Origin: Oscheius onirici
Lineage: Eukaryota > Nematoda > Chromadorea > Rhabditida > Rhabditidae
NCBI GenBank assembly: GCA_932521025.1
Contig: OW051469.1
Coordinates: 6,522,398 to 6,586,397, forward strand
DNA length: 64,000 nucleotides
Direction: 5' to 3'
The notes below the pieces were generated by a model, which saw nothing but the letters and a program-made list of their open reading frames with translations, ran no database searches and was not told the DNA's origin. Below are positions 21,801 through 34,900 of this stretch, in pieces (position 1 is the stretch's first letter; each line of letters starts with the position of its first letter). The position numbers were made by a program, and so were the translations under genes.

Positions 21801-23850
21801 CTTCCGTATAGTTTGGGGGTTTGACACGCCGTGCGGAGGAGCGTTGCTTGACAGGAACGACACTGGAAGTACTATCACGACACAATTAGCATGCTATTGA
21901 TAAAGGGAAAGTAACTCACTCGACTCCGTCCTGAGGTGGTCCAAACTCCGTAATGAACTGTTTACACGTCGTATGATGACGTTTGAGACTTCTCAATGAA
22001 CAGACCGTCTTCTTGCAGGCGTCACACCTTTAAACATTTAGCTTTCGACAGATTTCAAAGATCCAAGAGATCGCTCTGGTCAAGATTACACAACAAAGAC
22101 AGATGGCTTAATATCAAGCGAGAGAAAGTGATTTTAGACTCACATAAACGATTCGGAGCCTTCTTTTACCGTGGACGAGTTGGAACAGTGAGAGGCACTG
22201 CTCGAGTGGGTATGAGAGTCGTCCGTGTCCAAACTGAGCGGTAGCATACTGAAAAAAAAGTGATGCATTAGAAAAAACCAGGCTAACGAGGACAAACAGG
22301 TTAATCAGAAGTGAAAAGTTTGATTCACATCTTATTATTTGACCTTTTTACAAAATATTTGTTAATCATATTTTTAAAGCTAACTTTTAGCAATTTTCTT
22401 TCAGAATATCGTAATGAGAATTCCTCCTCTAATCGTGAATAATTTTGAGCATAAAATCTTATTCCCAGCTGTTTATCTTCCCACTGACAACGTTTTTCTT
22501 CCCACTGGGAATCTTACACATGTGACGAGTCGTTTCACGTGCTCCTCTTACTTTTGAGAAGAAAATATTGAACAGGTAATACAAGGGGGAAGAAATGCGT
22601 CAATAACTCGAGACATGGTAATTGCGGAAGAGCGAAGACGGTGCACTTTGAGAGAGACAAAAGGACGTGAGAAGGGAAATATCAAAAGACTCACTTTCCC
22701 ATGTCGATTGATCCCATAGCCGACGGAGAGTACGAGTTGTTTGGAGAGCACCAGCCCGAACTCTGAACAGTCGATTTTGCCAACTGGAGAAGCTGTGAAA
22801 CCTCGGAGGAAAAGGAGGAATGTGGAAGAGAATGAGCTCCCATTCCGGGGAGAGAATCACTGTCCTCACTCATCGGGTCTTTTTCGTTCCACTGGTCTGG
22901 CCAACTCTGAGATCGGTCGACCCATTCGCCAACTTTTCGACAGCAAGAAGTTTGACGGTGTCTCTGAATCACCTGGTTTTATTTTCTTTACATAAATCTT
23001 ACCTGAAGGTTACGATGACTGGTCATAGTCTTTCCACAGTCAGAGCAAGAAAAGTTGATGCGACTGACCGGCGCCACAATTCCACATCTGCAGAAAAACG
23101 AATGTCTTTTTGGTTTGTGAACAGCTGGCCGCCGGCCAAGGTCAGTTGTCGACGACGATAAACTTTTCCAAACAACACGAACCTTTGCTGGGCCTCTTGA
23201 GCCAATTTCTGCTGTTTTGTGGCTGAGAGAATCTGCGAAACATTTCGAGCGACTTCATCTTCGACCGTTTTCGGATCCATTGGTTCCTTCTTCTGTGAAC
23301 TTCGACTCCCACTGTGGCGTATTCGAGGAGGCTTTATTCTAAAAGTCCTGAGCCAACCATGCAGCACACGAAATGGACACTAACATTCTAGCTGGAGCAA
23401 ATTGTGTACTCGTATTGGGATCGACAGTCTTGACCGGATATGTCGGGACGGCTGTTCGCACGTTGGTTGCGTGATGATCAAAACGAGATCCGGGGGCTTA
23501 AAACATTCGTTTTTTTTTAACAAACTTGAACTTACGAGGTAGTGGTTGTCCTTGTTGATGAGAGGAATAATGAGATCGCTGTTGGACCGGCTGTTCATAC
23601 CCATTGTCGGCTTCATATCTGCTCTCCACTTGGCCTAACAATACAATATTTCTAGTCGTTCAAACAATTTACCACCAAACTCGTCGAACGATCCGCCATC
23701 GCCGAAACTTCTCGGATCGAGGTAGTTGTCCGCCATGGAGTGACTCATCTCCAGACTCATCACATCATGCATGGCTGTTGGTTCCATCAGAGACGAACTG
23801 AACGAGCCGTACTCGTCGTTGGAAGATCTTCTGGAAGAGACCTCTTCCAT
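18891..23850 (-). CDS. Multi-zinc-finger protein with C-terminal BTB domain
   Basis: Large minus-strand gene of about fifteen exons. It starts MEEVSSRRSSNDEYGSFSSS and runs through low-complexity Ser/Gln/Pro-rich linkers. Five zinc fingers, in order, lie near 23090-23010 (CSDCGKTMTSHRNLQRH), 22030-21950 (CDACKKTVCSLRSLKRHH), 21620-21510 (CADCNRQLCSASNLKRHR), 20745-20660 (CPECKKTYSCRKNVKRHR) and 19600-19530 (CQACGKFYSSEWNLERHR). The fourth ends in His; the others end in Cys (C2HC). A BTB/POZ fold follows at about 19480-19200 (ISILIGSCRFVLPRSALT), then a helical tail ending ELLEKWGTFL. Paired zinc-finger and BTB domains point to a sequence-specific transcriptional regulator that oligomerises. 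No named ortholog is recognised. BTB after the fingers is the reverse of the usual ZBTB order. Confidence 0.78.
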
Positions 23851-23989
23851 CTCCTAGACGGATTGGAAGGCAAAACTACAACATTGGCCTGCAAAAAGTC
23901 GGAGATAATGAGGACGGAGGCGGAGACAAATAAGAGAAGGAGAATAACAATGAATAGAAAAACGGGGGAAAGTAGGGTAATAGCTGAAA

Positions 23990-26900
23990 ACAGGACTGTT
24001 TTCCGCAGGTGAGTAAATAGAGTTAATATTTTTCGTTGTTGGGGAGCTGTAACCATTTACAAGATTTGTCTCCTACAACAATAAACTTTTATAGAAAGAA
24101 CAGGATTGAGCACAAGATGTTCGATACGAGAATTGGTATAAAATAAGGAAGTTTAGGCATACGTGTTGACACGTTCAAGTTCGACGAGCATAGAGTAGAA
24201 ATGACAAGTTAGAAAACAGCATATTAGATTTAAAGGAAGAGTCAGGTAAGAGCTATTTTGTAACTCTTGAAAATACTTAGAAAGTATTTTGTGAAAGCCT
24301 TGTGCCTAACACGTATGCTAGTCAGAGTATGAGAACAGTCAGACGGTGAGCAATGAGCAAGAGTCATCCAGCACGTTTGAGAAACAAAAGACGATTCCCG
24401 TTGGAAAGTGCAAACTGTGGCTCTCTCCAGATGAAAGATGGCCTCTAGGTTGCACCTGGCATCCAGATCCGTGCAAAGCCATGACTCTCTTTCGAAAGAG
24501 CTCTGTACAATTGTATTGGCAGGCTCGTTTGTGGTGCTGTGTGACGGTTTGTCTCCTAGCAACCGTATCGATAATCCAGATAGCTGTATGTGACGGCAGT
24601 CCCTCTATTGGAAATTAATCAGTTCGAAGGAGGAGGTGATTAGTTGACACCTAATTAAGAAAAGGGAGCCAATATCTCGAGTGCTCTCGACGGCTCCAAA
24701 GCCTCACACACATACATTATTCATCTGATTCATTTAGGAGAGGAAGAGTTCCACAAATGGGTCGTCGAGTCAACAGATACGGAATCGGATTAGAGGGATG
24801 AACAAAAAAAACGAAGAGGCCTTTCGAAGAAACCATAAGAGGGATAGAGGAGCTCTCTCATTCGAGCGGAAGCAGAAAAAAGGAGGCAGTGTGTTTATTC
24901 TGAGAGACCACGAACAAAGTCAGAGGCTGTCAGTCAAGCGGCAATTGTTGGCAGGAGAAGAGTGTCGATTGAATTAGATTTCTCTAGAGAGACTGAGTCT
25001 ATTGTCCGACGACACGGCTGATCACACGAAGAGCGGGGAAAATTGGGAGTGAAACACCTGTTGGAAGTTCAATCACTCGAAATAGCCTTTTTTACAAGAA
25101 CGGAACTTGGAGAGGGGAGCGTTTTTTTTCTTCTTACTGACACGGAACATGTGAAAGGAGATGACGCGTCCAGGCTCCCGCGCAACCAACACAGAGGAGA
25201 GAGAAAGGTTCCAATGCAAACAGCCAGGAAAGCGGCAAACAAACCTTTACTTTTAATCTGAAACGTCGTGTCAACGACCAAGGGAGAGTGAAGCAGTCAG
25301 CGTGAAGCAGGAGAGCACATTTCCTGCCTCTTTATCCTGCTCCATCCAGGCCATAATTGGGAGATACAGAGATCGAGAAGGGATCTGAATAGGCCGGAGC
25401 GCAAATACGGGGGCCACGCAATTCTCTCGCTCGAGATGGAGACCGATAAAGTCGTCAAGAAATGGCTGAATCTTGAAAAGAGCCCTCAATCCTCTTCTGA
25501 CGTACAATGGTCACAGAATGATCTCAAATGAATCACGAAATCAGAATCTAGGAGGGAAGTTCGAATCAAGGGCGGAATCCTCTTTGGATTGAACCTCTAA
25601 TTGGTTTCTGACGCCTTCTCTCTTCGTTTCCGTCGTCGTAACGTGGCAGGAAAAAACAGAATACGTGGAAACTATCTCAGTTGGGTATGGAGTAGATTCA
25701 GTGCAAGTATTTACTAATACTTACTCTGTCAATCAAACTCGTCCCACCAAAAACCACTCTTGAATAGGAACTTCATATTGGAAGAGGCGGAAAATAAACA
25801 GATCCGTTAGTGTGCACTGAACGAGAACTACTGGAGATGGCGTGAGAAAAGGCTTGATTAGCAGAGTGGGAGAGGCGAGGCGAGAAATAACTAAATAGTG
25901 TGAGAACTTATCTTTTCCAGAGACAAACTACGACTTTGGGCGTCAATAACTTAGCAGATGTGATGGATCCCCTGAGAGTTGCGAAGCCTTTGAAGATTGG
26001 GGAAAAGTTTCTCGGTGTAAAAGTTATTTGGGCTGTAAGCTAGAGAGGGGAGCAGGCGAGAGAGCGGCGCATAAATTGTGCCTATTTGATGCTGACGACA
26101 TAACACGCCACCCAGAGAGAGCACGACCCTTCAAAGAGACCAATATGATATGTTTAGAGACTCTCATCAACTTTTTCTCTATGCTAAAGAAGCCGTCATC
26201 CCATCTGACTAGGCTATTAGTGGAAAAAAAAAGTTCAGAGTGGGTAAAGTACAGGCGGATTAGAAAATGGCTTTGGATGAACTACAGCTCAATAACGGAT
26301 TACTTTTTGTTGATACAGAAATTGATATGTGAGCCAGAGACATGGGTAGTTTTTTTGTGAGTGTTCCTTTTTAGCTTTCTTGGGAGGATCAGAAGTAATG
26401 AAATTGAAGGAAGGGTCGAAAAGATCAGTGAGAAACGAGAAATGGTGTGACTGAAAGTAGGAGCTTGCGAAGAAAACATACAGGAGAGTAATTGACATGC
26501 AAGCATATAAAACAGCAAAGATAAAATTAAAGGTTTTGAGGAATCACGTGAGACACGATATGACGAGCACAGAGGTATTTGGCTACGGTTGAGAGAATTG
26601 ACCAAAAAATATGTCGAAGATTGAAGACAAGGTTTAAAAATGGCGGAAGTGTATAGCTCTTTTCTGCTGCGAGAGATCGCGACCAGAAGTAATCGAGTTC
26701 TGCGCCAGTTTTTCTAATCAGCTTATATTGAATATGGTCATCTGGCCGTAAGAGATGCGTAAGACGCGGAGTGAATTGGCTGAGAGGGAAGGAAAGAGCT
26801 GAATAATTGCGGTGGGAGTGACATGCGAGCCAACACTCTCCGGCTCAGGCTTTCTGTCGACTCAGTTTTGGTTCTAAAAAGAAGTGGAAAAGGGAGCCCG

Positions 26901-29370
26901 AGGGTATAATTATTGTTCGCTGTTTACTGCTAACTAAAAAGAGGACGGGCAGAATGGAGAGCACCTTGGTCGCACGATGATTTAGACTCGGCGCAAATAG
27001 AATGAAGACTCCCACACACGTATCTCTTTTGAACTAAGTGTTCTTTCTTTCGCGTACAGAGTGACGAGGATTACTATCCTCATAAGAGTACAGAGGTTTT
27101 TAGTCCCGATTCTATGTCTCCAAAAGATCCTTTTCGGGAAGTCAACTGTTCCTCATCAAACGTATTGAAGTGACTGTTCGAAAAGCTGTTTTCATGTTTC
27201 TTACTTCCAATACTTTTAGATGAAAAAGTGGAGCTTATGGAACATGCAATGTGTTTGTGAAGCACACATTATAACAGGCACGCGAGAAGCCCCTTCTGAT
27301 TGAAATGATAATTGAAATGTGTTGCGAATAACAACCCTCTGGTGAAAATAATAATAATCTTTTCTCTCGCGTCGTCGTCGTGGAATGAGCCAAACAAAAA
27401 CGTTGTTGAACATGTGGCTGGACGGCTTTTTGTGACTACACAATGCGAAGAGGAAGACATGTGTGGAAAACTCTTCTGAGAGAGAGGAGGGACTGAAAAT
27501 GAAATCCGATCTGACGTGGGTGATCCCGTAGAGAGCAAATAAATGTCCGAACTTGTCTCTTTGCCATCGCTCACAGGAGAAAAAATGAAAAACTACTTGT
27601 GAATAGGAAAAAGAACATAAAAAAAATGCTGAGAAAGTAAAGGAGAGAGGAAAATAGGCCGTAGGGGGACGGGCACTTCTAGAGATTGAAGGTCGCGGTT
27701 TTGGCGAGAGAAAGAGACAAACTGGTTCATATGCCGGGGAAGTTTTGAATTTTTAGTAGTCAAAAAACACGAGTGACCACCCAGAAGAAGAAAAGTTGTC
27801 TGTTTAGTGCCTGGTACCAAACAGAACCTTACTTCAGACTTTCAAAAGAAAGGCTGAGATCTTCGAGATTGCAGCCACAAATGAGGGCTAAACGAGGAGG
27901 GACTCTAGCCAGTTGGAAAAATCAGATAGCAGTCAAAAGTTCTTGAAAAACTAGCAAGTGGGATGTTTAGTGAGATGCAGTAATGCAGAGTGGAAGAGCC
28001 GGCATCGCGATTGCGGAATTGCACCAACAACGCCACTTCATCAAAGAAAAACGGAAAACCATTTGAAAACTGGCGGGAAATGAAGCATTTGTCTGTACTG
28101 CCCTTGATTTTCATTTTCAGGGTATTGTTTCGACTGCCCTTGATTTTCGGGGTATTGTTTCGAACCGATTTGGGACAGTCGCAAATCGTGAATCCTAAAA
28201 TCTCGCAGTTTGTTTTCATTCTTTCTCATATTGTTCGTTATTTTACTGACAATGAGGAAAAAATAATTTAGTTTAAACGTTACAAAATTAATATATCCAC
28301 ATTGTAGCTGGAAAACTAACGGTTTTCAGGATAACTTTCACTAGTTTTTTTCTCAAAAAGTTAGTTGTGTATCTTGTTTAGCAACAGCCTTCCTCTCATG
28401 CCTCTCATTGTTCACATGCTCTTTCAAGAGAAAAATTTCACCATGGCCTTTATAGCCTATTGTGAGAGAAGTTTAGTTGTGTGACCGCAATAAACATAAC
28501 AGCCTTTACAGCAATTATTGCTCAAAGCCAGCAGAAGGAGCGGATTAGAACGAAATAATCGTAGTCAGGAGGAAAAACATGACTGTGACAGGTCTTAAAG
28601 AATAAAGGGTGGGGACTACACTTATTTAGAGGGCGTATGTTGCATGTATGTGCTTTCGGTTGAACACACGCAGCTCGCCATCGATTCTGGAACAAGGCCA
28701 AAGCGGAAACGAATTCGTGACGTAATGGAGGCAAAAAATGAGCTAGCTGTCAGAAGTTGTTTAGAAAAGATTTCACTCCGCCGATTTCTGATAAGGACGC
28801 ATGAGCCCGTCAGGAAAAGAACTCGTCTCCCTGGGGAAAAGAAATCTCGAAATACTTCATCCTCTTTGACAGATTGCCACGCAAAAACACGAGGATTGAA
28901 ATTTGCCGTTTCCCCCATGCACATAAGTATGAGGAAATAAAACGGTTGCCGCGTAACGCAAATAATACCGTGATTATACGTGGCCGATAAGATAAAATAG
29001 CTCGCAATCATCGAATTTCGCACATAGTTTGAAGAGAAAAAGTCATGTGATGAACGAAATGCGTTTCCGATTAAAAATATGTGGAATGCGTGACTGTACT
29101 ACTTACAGAGAACAGTGTCACGAAATGTCACAGTTTACTCTAACTGTTGCCATTTGCACTTGACTAGATAGTCACAGAAAAAGCTAGGAACAAAGTAGCA
29201 GACAACTGTTTTGTTACCAGTCATCTGCCAGTGAGTATTTATTGGCAAACGTTTGTCTTACTGTAACTAGCAATAATGCGCAATTGCGTATCGTGAATTT
29301 GAATTTTCACATATTCGAAATCTTCTTTTTCCTTCGGTTTTCACTTCTTTCAAATAACTCGTTGTTTTTC
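23990..29370. other. 5.4-kb non-coding divergent region, purine-rich on the plus strand
   Basis: It lies between the divergent zinc-finger/BTB gene and MEPCE. I find no frame with splice signals or domains; the longest frames (about 130 codons) overlap on both strands. The plus strand is visibly rich in GA tracts (for example 24840-24910 and 27595-27660). An imperfect two-unit tandem repeat (CTGCCCTTGATTTTC...GGTATTGTTTCGA) occupies about 28097-28164. Parts may be 5'UTR introns or enhancers of either gene. Confidence 0.5.
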
Positions 29371-29376
29371 AGGAAA

Positions 29377-31677
29377 ATGTCGGAAGGGCCGTACCGAGAA
29401 CGGAGTGGTAGTCAAAGAGGTCGAGGTACTCTTTTTTTCCTAAAACGTGAATAAAATCTGTTTTAGGTGGTCTTGGCGGCCGTGGAAATCGAAGAAAGCA
29501 CCCGCGATTCTATAAGGGAGGAAGTGAGGGTGATCCGCTGAATTTGGACAATGTTGGTATTGATCCCGAACAGGAGAAGAAGGAGGTCGAAGAGGAGGCC
29601 AACCAAATACAGGTTTCTTCTTCTTTCTTCTCTCTAAGTTTTTCAGGGACATATGCCCAAAAATCCGAGAGATCCGCTCGGATTGAACAAAATAATAAAA
29701 AGACAACAACAGCGGACTGAAAACGAGACGCCCACGAAGAAACATGTAGGTTTTCTTCATTCCTTTGAACCATTGTTTCAGAAACCGTCTGAAAAAACCT
29801 CAACGAGTGATGAGACGAAAGAAGAGACGTCAGAAGAGGCGGCAGCGAGAAAAAAGAAAGAGCAGAAGGAATACAATAACCGGAAATATCACTACGGAAA
29901 CTTTGCCGCCTATTACGGAACACGGCTTCAGGGCGGAGAGAAGGACGGTCGTTTGGAAAAGATGCCCAAGGAGTGGTTTTACAAGAAGAACGTTCTGGAT
30001 ATTGGTTTGTTTTTCGTATTTTCTCTTGAAAATAGTTTTTAGGCTGCAATTCGGGCTTTTTGACTCTGTCCATCGCAAAAGAGTACGAGCCACGCCGGAT
30101 TTTAGGCATTGACATCGACGAACATCTCGTAGGCGTCGCCAGAAAGAACATTCGACACTATTGTGACGCTGATACTGAGGTAAATCTTATTTTTTTCATA
30201 AACGAAGATATTTAGTTCAGCGGCAAATTTCCGGCTTCCTTTGCCAGAAATTTCGGTCCAATTTCGCAGACTTCGACGGCATTTTCGACAAAATTCCCGG
30301 ATAACGTCTGGTTCCGCAAAGAGAACTACGTCCTCGATGGAGATTTCATGCTCGAAATGGTCCGTTTTTTGCCTTAACAAACAAAAACTTGTTCAGGTAG
30401 AACCAGAATTTCACGTTATTATGGCGCTGTCGATCACAAAGTGGATCCATCTGAATTGGGGAGATGCCGGCATGAAGAGGTTCTTCCTGCGCGCTTTCAA
30501 TCATCTTCTTCCCGGCGGAATGTTCATTCTCGAGCCGCAGACCTTCGAAACCTACAGGAAGAGAGCGAAGATGCTGGTAAGTCGAAGCTCCTGTTCCTCC
30601 AAGGTTTTTTATTTTAAAGTTTTCGATTGTTGTTAAACAAACTTTTGCTCAATAAGGGGAAGCTTTCTAAAGATGTGTTTGCAGGAAACTTTTAAAGGGA
30701 CACCAGCCACCCCCCCCCCCCACTCTGACGCTCAAGCCAAACCGTGTACCACGATTGTTTTGCGGCGCCGTCGTCCGATCTGGCAAGTAAAACCACATTG
30801 AACTCGGTTAGTACCGATTTTCAAGTGGTCTCGGGTTCAAATCCTTTCTTCTCAAAACCTTTTTTCTTTCTCTTTTCCCTTTCCAACTTTGCAGAACATC
30901 ACAAAGCTCGAAAAAACCTTTTCTTCAGGGTGAAAATTATTATAGAAGTGGCGGGGTGTACATGCAGGAGTAAAAATGGCGGAATTTCCTTGGAAAATTA
31001 GAAAATAGGGTCGCAAATAACTAAAAACCCATTTTTCTATTAAAGTGTAAAAAGAAAAAAGGTTTTGAAAAGAAAGGATTTGAACCCGAGACCCCCTGAA
31101 AATCGGTACACCGAGCTCAATGTGGTTTTACTTGCCAGACGGCGGCGCCGCAAAACAATCGTGGTACACGGTTTGGGTTGAGCGTCATAGGGTGGGGGGT
31201 GGCTGGTGTCCCTTTAAGTTTAGAAAAAAAACTTCCTAATTGTCTACAATTTTTGTTGAAGCTTTCTGAAGTGGAGTGCACAATGAGCCCCAAACCTAGA
31301 CTCGCTTCATAATGGATGATGTAAACGTAGACTTCTTTTTTTACCATAAGTTCAAAGACTTGCTCCAAAATAAAGTATATAATCTAACCTCCAACCCTAT
31401 TCATTTGCAGCCGGAGCTCTGGACCATCTACAAGGACATTCAGTTCAAGCCGGACGACTTCAAAGCCTTTCTCCTGAACGAGGCCGGATTTGAACGCGTT
31501 GAAGAGCTTGGAGCTGTTGAATCTAAACAAAAAGGTACTTTTCTAATCTTCTTTCAAAAAGCAAAAATTTCAGGATTCGCTCGTCCGATGGAAGTTTACC
31601 ACAAAGGAGGCGGCATTTTGAACAAGCCTCCAAAAGCGGAAAAGAAGCCTAAACCGGTTCCAGAAACTGCCGAATAA
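29377..31677 (+). CDS. MEPCE: 7SK snRNA methylphosphate capping enzyme (Bin3 family)
   Basis: About nine exons, with an acceptor-like TTTTTCAG 5 nt before the ATG. A charged, Arg/Gly- and Lys/Glu-rich N-terminus precedes the Bin3 methyltransferase domain. Motif I is clear ([16 protein letters not shown]), followed by [19 protein letters not shown], then [30 protein letters not shown] and [17 protein letters not shown]. The C-terminal segment ([15 protein letters not shown]) completes the fold. The enzyme uses SAM to methylate the gamma-phosphate at the 5' end of 7SK RNA, stabilising it and thereby controlling P-TEFb. A large intron (about 30575-31410) splits the domain between the YRKRAKML and [12 protein letters not shown] exons and holds two inverted tRNA-like repeats. 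Confidence 0.92.
30694..30866 (+). repeat. tRNA-like interspersed element, copy 1 (inverted pair)
   Basis: It begins AAAGGGACACCAGCCACC, with a 12-C run at 30710-30721. It contains a Pol III B-box-like GGTTCAAATCC (30834-30844) preceded by TCTGGCAAGTAAAACC, which resembles an A box. Its reverse complement recurs at 31053-31217 at roughly 90% identity by eye. It lies in an intron of MEPCE. Confidence 0.7.
31053..31217 (-). repeat. tRNA-like interspersed element, copy 2 (inverted pair)
   Basis: Reverse-complement partner of 30694-30866, separated from it by about 190 bp inside the same MEPCE intron. It keeps the B-box-like core and the outer GGGACACC boundary. The tRNA-like core and shared boundaries suggest a SINE. 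Confidence 0.7.
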
Positions 31678-31980
31678 TTGTTTTTGTAAGTCGAAAAATT
31701 GTTGATTTTGTTTGTGATCTCGTCGTCGAATAAACAGTTTCAATTAACATGGCGCTCCACTGCAAATCGATAGGCATCCGTCTCCACAAGCCTCAGCGGC
31801 ATATCTTTCTCATATTTTTGCTTGTTTTTTTTCAGTTAAAAACCATCAAACAGTGAATTAAAAGAAAAGACAAATAGGCATAAAGACCAATTTGATCAAA
31901 TTTCCTTCCGTTTTTCGAGTTACGATGGCTTAGATGCGCAGGTTGTGGCTAGAAGAGAGATGGTTTGAATTTAGATCCTC

Positions 31981-34900
31981 ATGTCCGATCAGCCACCGCG
32001 AAAAATACCGAGAATCATATCCAGGACGAAGTCGAGAGGACAGCCGGTCGAAACAGTGACAGTTAGAGGTATGGCTTGATTTCTTGAAATTTGTTAGAAA
32101 ATTAAATTGGTTTGACTTCAACCTTGTCCAGACCAGGGGTGTGCGAAAGTGAAATATTTTTTTCGAAAGTCGAAAGTGCCAAAAAACCCGAAAGTCGAAA
32201 GTCTAATTTTTTTAACAAACATAACAAAATTTGGCTAAAGTTGAAATTCATGACTTCGCTCTGTCACGGAACCCTAGTCGTGGTTTCCTTTTCATTCCTC
32301 CTTTGTTACTCTCCTCCAGGCACTCTCCCTGACCCTCCAAAGAAACTCCCGAAATTGTATTGGAACCCACTCCCTCCCAAGCCTAATTTCAAAATGTAGG
32401 ACCTGAACGGATCGTTACAAAAAGTCGTTAGTAACAAAGCTAGACCACCCTCAGCCAGATCAATTATGTTCCTGTCCTTCTGTTACTGTGTCCCTGTCTT
32501 CCCTTATTACTAATTTCTCGACACATTCTCTATGTGTTTGTCCTTCCCGGTCTTCTCCTATCCCTGTCCGTTGCCATCTGGTTTTTCCTTCTCTACCATT
32601 TACGATGTCCCCTTTCGTCAAATTTTTCCCTCCTGTCTTCCCTGTATCCCTTCGTGTAATTTCAGTTGTGATCTCACTGTCCCTATTTCTTTGTGCTCCT
32701 GTTCTCCTCTATCCATGTTTTCCAGTTGTGCTATCGTCTACTGTTTGGGATCCCTTCCCCAGCCAACCGATCCACGTCTTCTTCCTTCCCTAATCAATCA
32801 GACCTTTTTCATTCTTTCCCAGGGTTCTCATTATACTTGGGCAGCTCTTCGCTTCGAGAACCAAAAACCTCTGATTTTCAGGGTAAACTGCAACGATTCA
32901 AACCGATTTCTTGGTTTTCTCAACGGTGAATTGGCGCGCTTCAGAGGTTTGTGGTTCTCGAAGCGAAGTATTCATGGGTTACTGTTGCGTTCTTTTTTTT
33001 AACAGACTTTACGAATTTTCCTATTTTCTGGCCATACGATCTCTCTCTCTCTCTCTCTGAACTTATACAGCTCAACCGGTCTCTTCCAATCCCCTACCGG
33101 TTACCGTGACTCGATTTCCTCCTCAAAACAATTTAGCAAAAATATTTGGTGAGCAGAGGAGTCGAACCCGCGTCGTCTGGGTAAAAGCGGCGACTCTTAA
33201 CAATACACCAAAATTTCTTGGCCTCGGACAAACAAACAAACAGAGTCAGCCACATACACCGTTGCGCTTTAATATTAAAGATAAAGAGAAAAATAAATTA
33301 CCGCGCAATTTTCAGTCCATTTTCGAGTCAACTTTCGACTTTTTTCCTCGAAAGTCGAAAGTAAAAAAAAACTCGAAAGTCAAAAGTGCCAAAAGCCCCG
33401 AAATTCTCGAAAGTCGAAATCGAAATTTTGCACACCCCTGATCCGGACAGATTGAAAGTAGCCACAGCCTTTTGATTAAGCTGATCGACAAAAGAACTAC
33501 TTCCAGCTGTTGTAGATAATCTGGCATATCCGTTTTTGCTGTTATGTAACGAACCTTCAGAACTGAAACAGCCAGCCGGACAAGAGGCTTTGGTAAAGGA
33601 ACTGAGCAAAGAAAAACACGTAGTCAAAGATGGCTGTCTCGTCGCCGTCCAACATATCGACAAGGGAGCAGTTCACGGTGTTTTGGTTCGTTTCAATTCA
33701 TCTTAGAGAGAGAAAATAACTGATTTAGGGAGCAACACCGTCCCATGGCGGACGACGAGTCGTGATAGATGTCCCGATACAGGATCCAGAACTCGAGCCT
33801 TACACAGAAAATCCTCTACCAGGTAAATTTTGGTATTTTTCTGTAATTTCAAGTCAATTTTAGGCGTGGCTGACACAATAGAATCGTATCCGTGTCAATT
33901 CTGTTCGGACGCGGTCTTCTTGACGCGGTATGGGCTGGAGCGACACGCGAAGCAAATCCATCCGGAGCATTTCAACGAGATTATGGTCGAAATTGAGAAG
34001 ATTCAAAAGGAATGGGAACGGAGGGAGAAGGAGCGAAATCGACTAAAGGAGAAGGCCATGCAGGCCAAAGCCAGACACGAGAGCTATGCCTATACGGCAG
34101 TGAGATATGCTCAGGAAGGAAGACCCGTCCACATCGATGGTTGGTCTTTTTTCTTCATATTGACCAGAGTGACTCAAATCTCGTTTTTAGTTATTTTTGA
34201 CCCTTGATCTCTTCGTAAAAACATCGACAAAAATGGTTAAATTGACTGAAAAACAGCTTTGATTCTTGTCCACTCAGTGTGTAACCTGATACATAAAAGA
34301 AACATCCTAAAGAAAGGTCATCAAGCGTGAGTTACACTTTATAACTCACTTCGGACCATACATTGTGTTACGTTCTCTTACTCAGGACAGGGAACAAGCT
34401 TCCCAGAAAAGTGAACTTCTGTTTTTCTAGCTGGAAAGATTGGAAAACTCCTAAAAATGAAGTAAATAACAAAAAGTTGTCTTTCAGAACATGCTGCTCA
34501 CCAAGGTCCGGAACGTTTCGAAGCCTGTAAGATCTGCAATCTGCTGATCAACATCCGCCATCCGACGGCCATGGACCATCATCTGCGAGCCCACAAGAAG
34601 AACGAGGAACTGAAGCAGCAGCTTCTGGAGACGTATGGCGAGGAGACGGTCAATCGACTGACCTGCCACGAATGTCGTCTCGTCTTCACGGATCCGAACA
34701 AACTCGACCAGCACACGGTTCAGACACATCAGAGGAGGAGAAAGTTTGTCCTTTTTGTTTCTTTTTATTAAAAAAATTAGATTCGTTTGCAAGTATTGCG
34801 GACATTTGTGCCTATCGATGGCCAGTCTGAACGCTCACAAGGCCGATGCCCATGCTGTTGTCGCCTCTTCAAACAGTGTGCAGAAGACGAGGAATAATCA

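Larger units (their letters stand above)
32134..33440. mobile_element. hAT-like non-autonomous DNA element
   Basis: Terminal inverted repeats CAGGGGTGTGC (32134-32144) and GCACACCCCTG (33430-33440) bound 1,307 bp. The flanks GTCCAGAC and ATCCGGAC agree at 6 of 8 bases, suggesting a diverged 8-bp target duplication, as hAT elements make. Both subterminal regions hold many CGAAAGT copies. Inside are a C/T-rich stretch, a 28-bp inverted repeat (32847-32874 with 32941-32968), a CT microsatellite and a tRNA-like segment (about 33145-33220, minus). There is no transposase reading frame. It sits in the first intron of the zinc-finger gene. Confidence 0.75.

Noticed and set aside
32488..33002. 156-codon plus frame inside the hAT-like element
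   Set aside because: CT-rich composition gives an open frame; no transposase motif.
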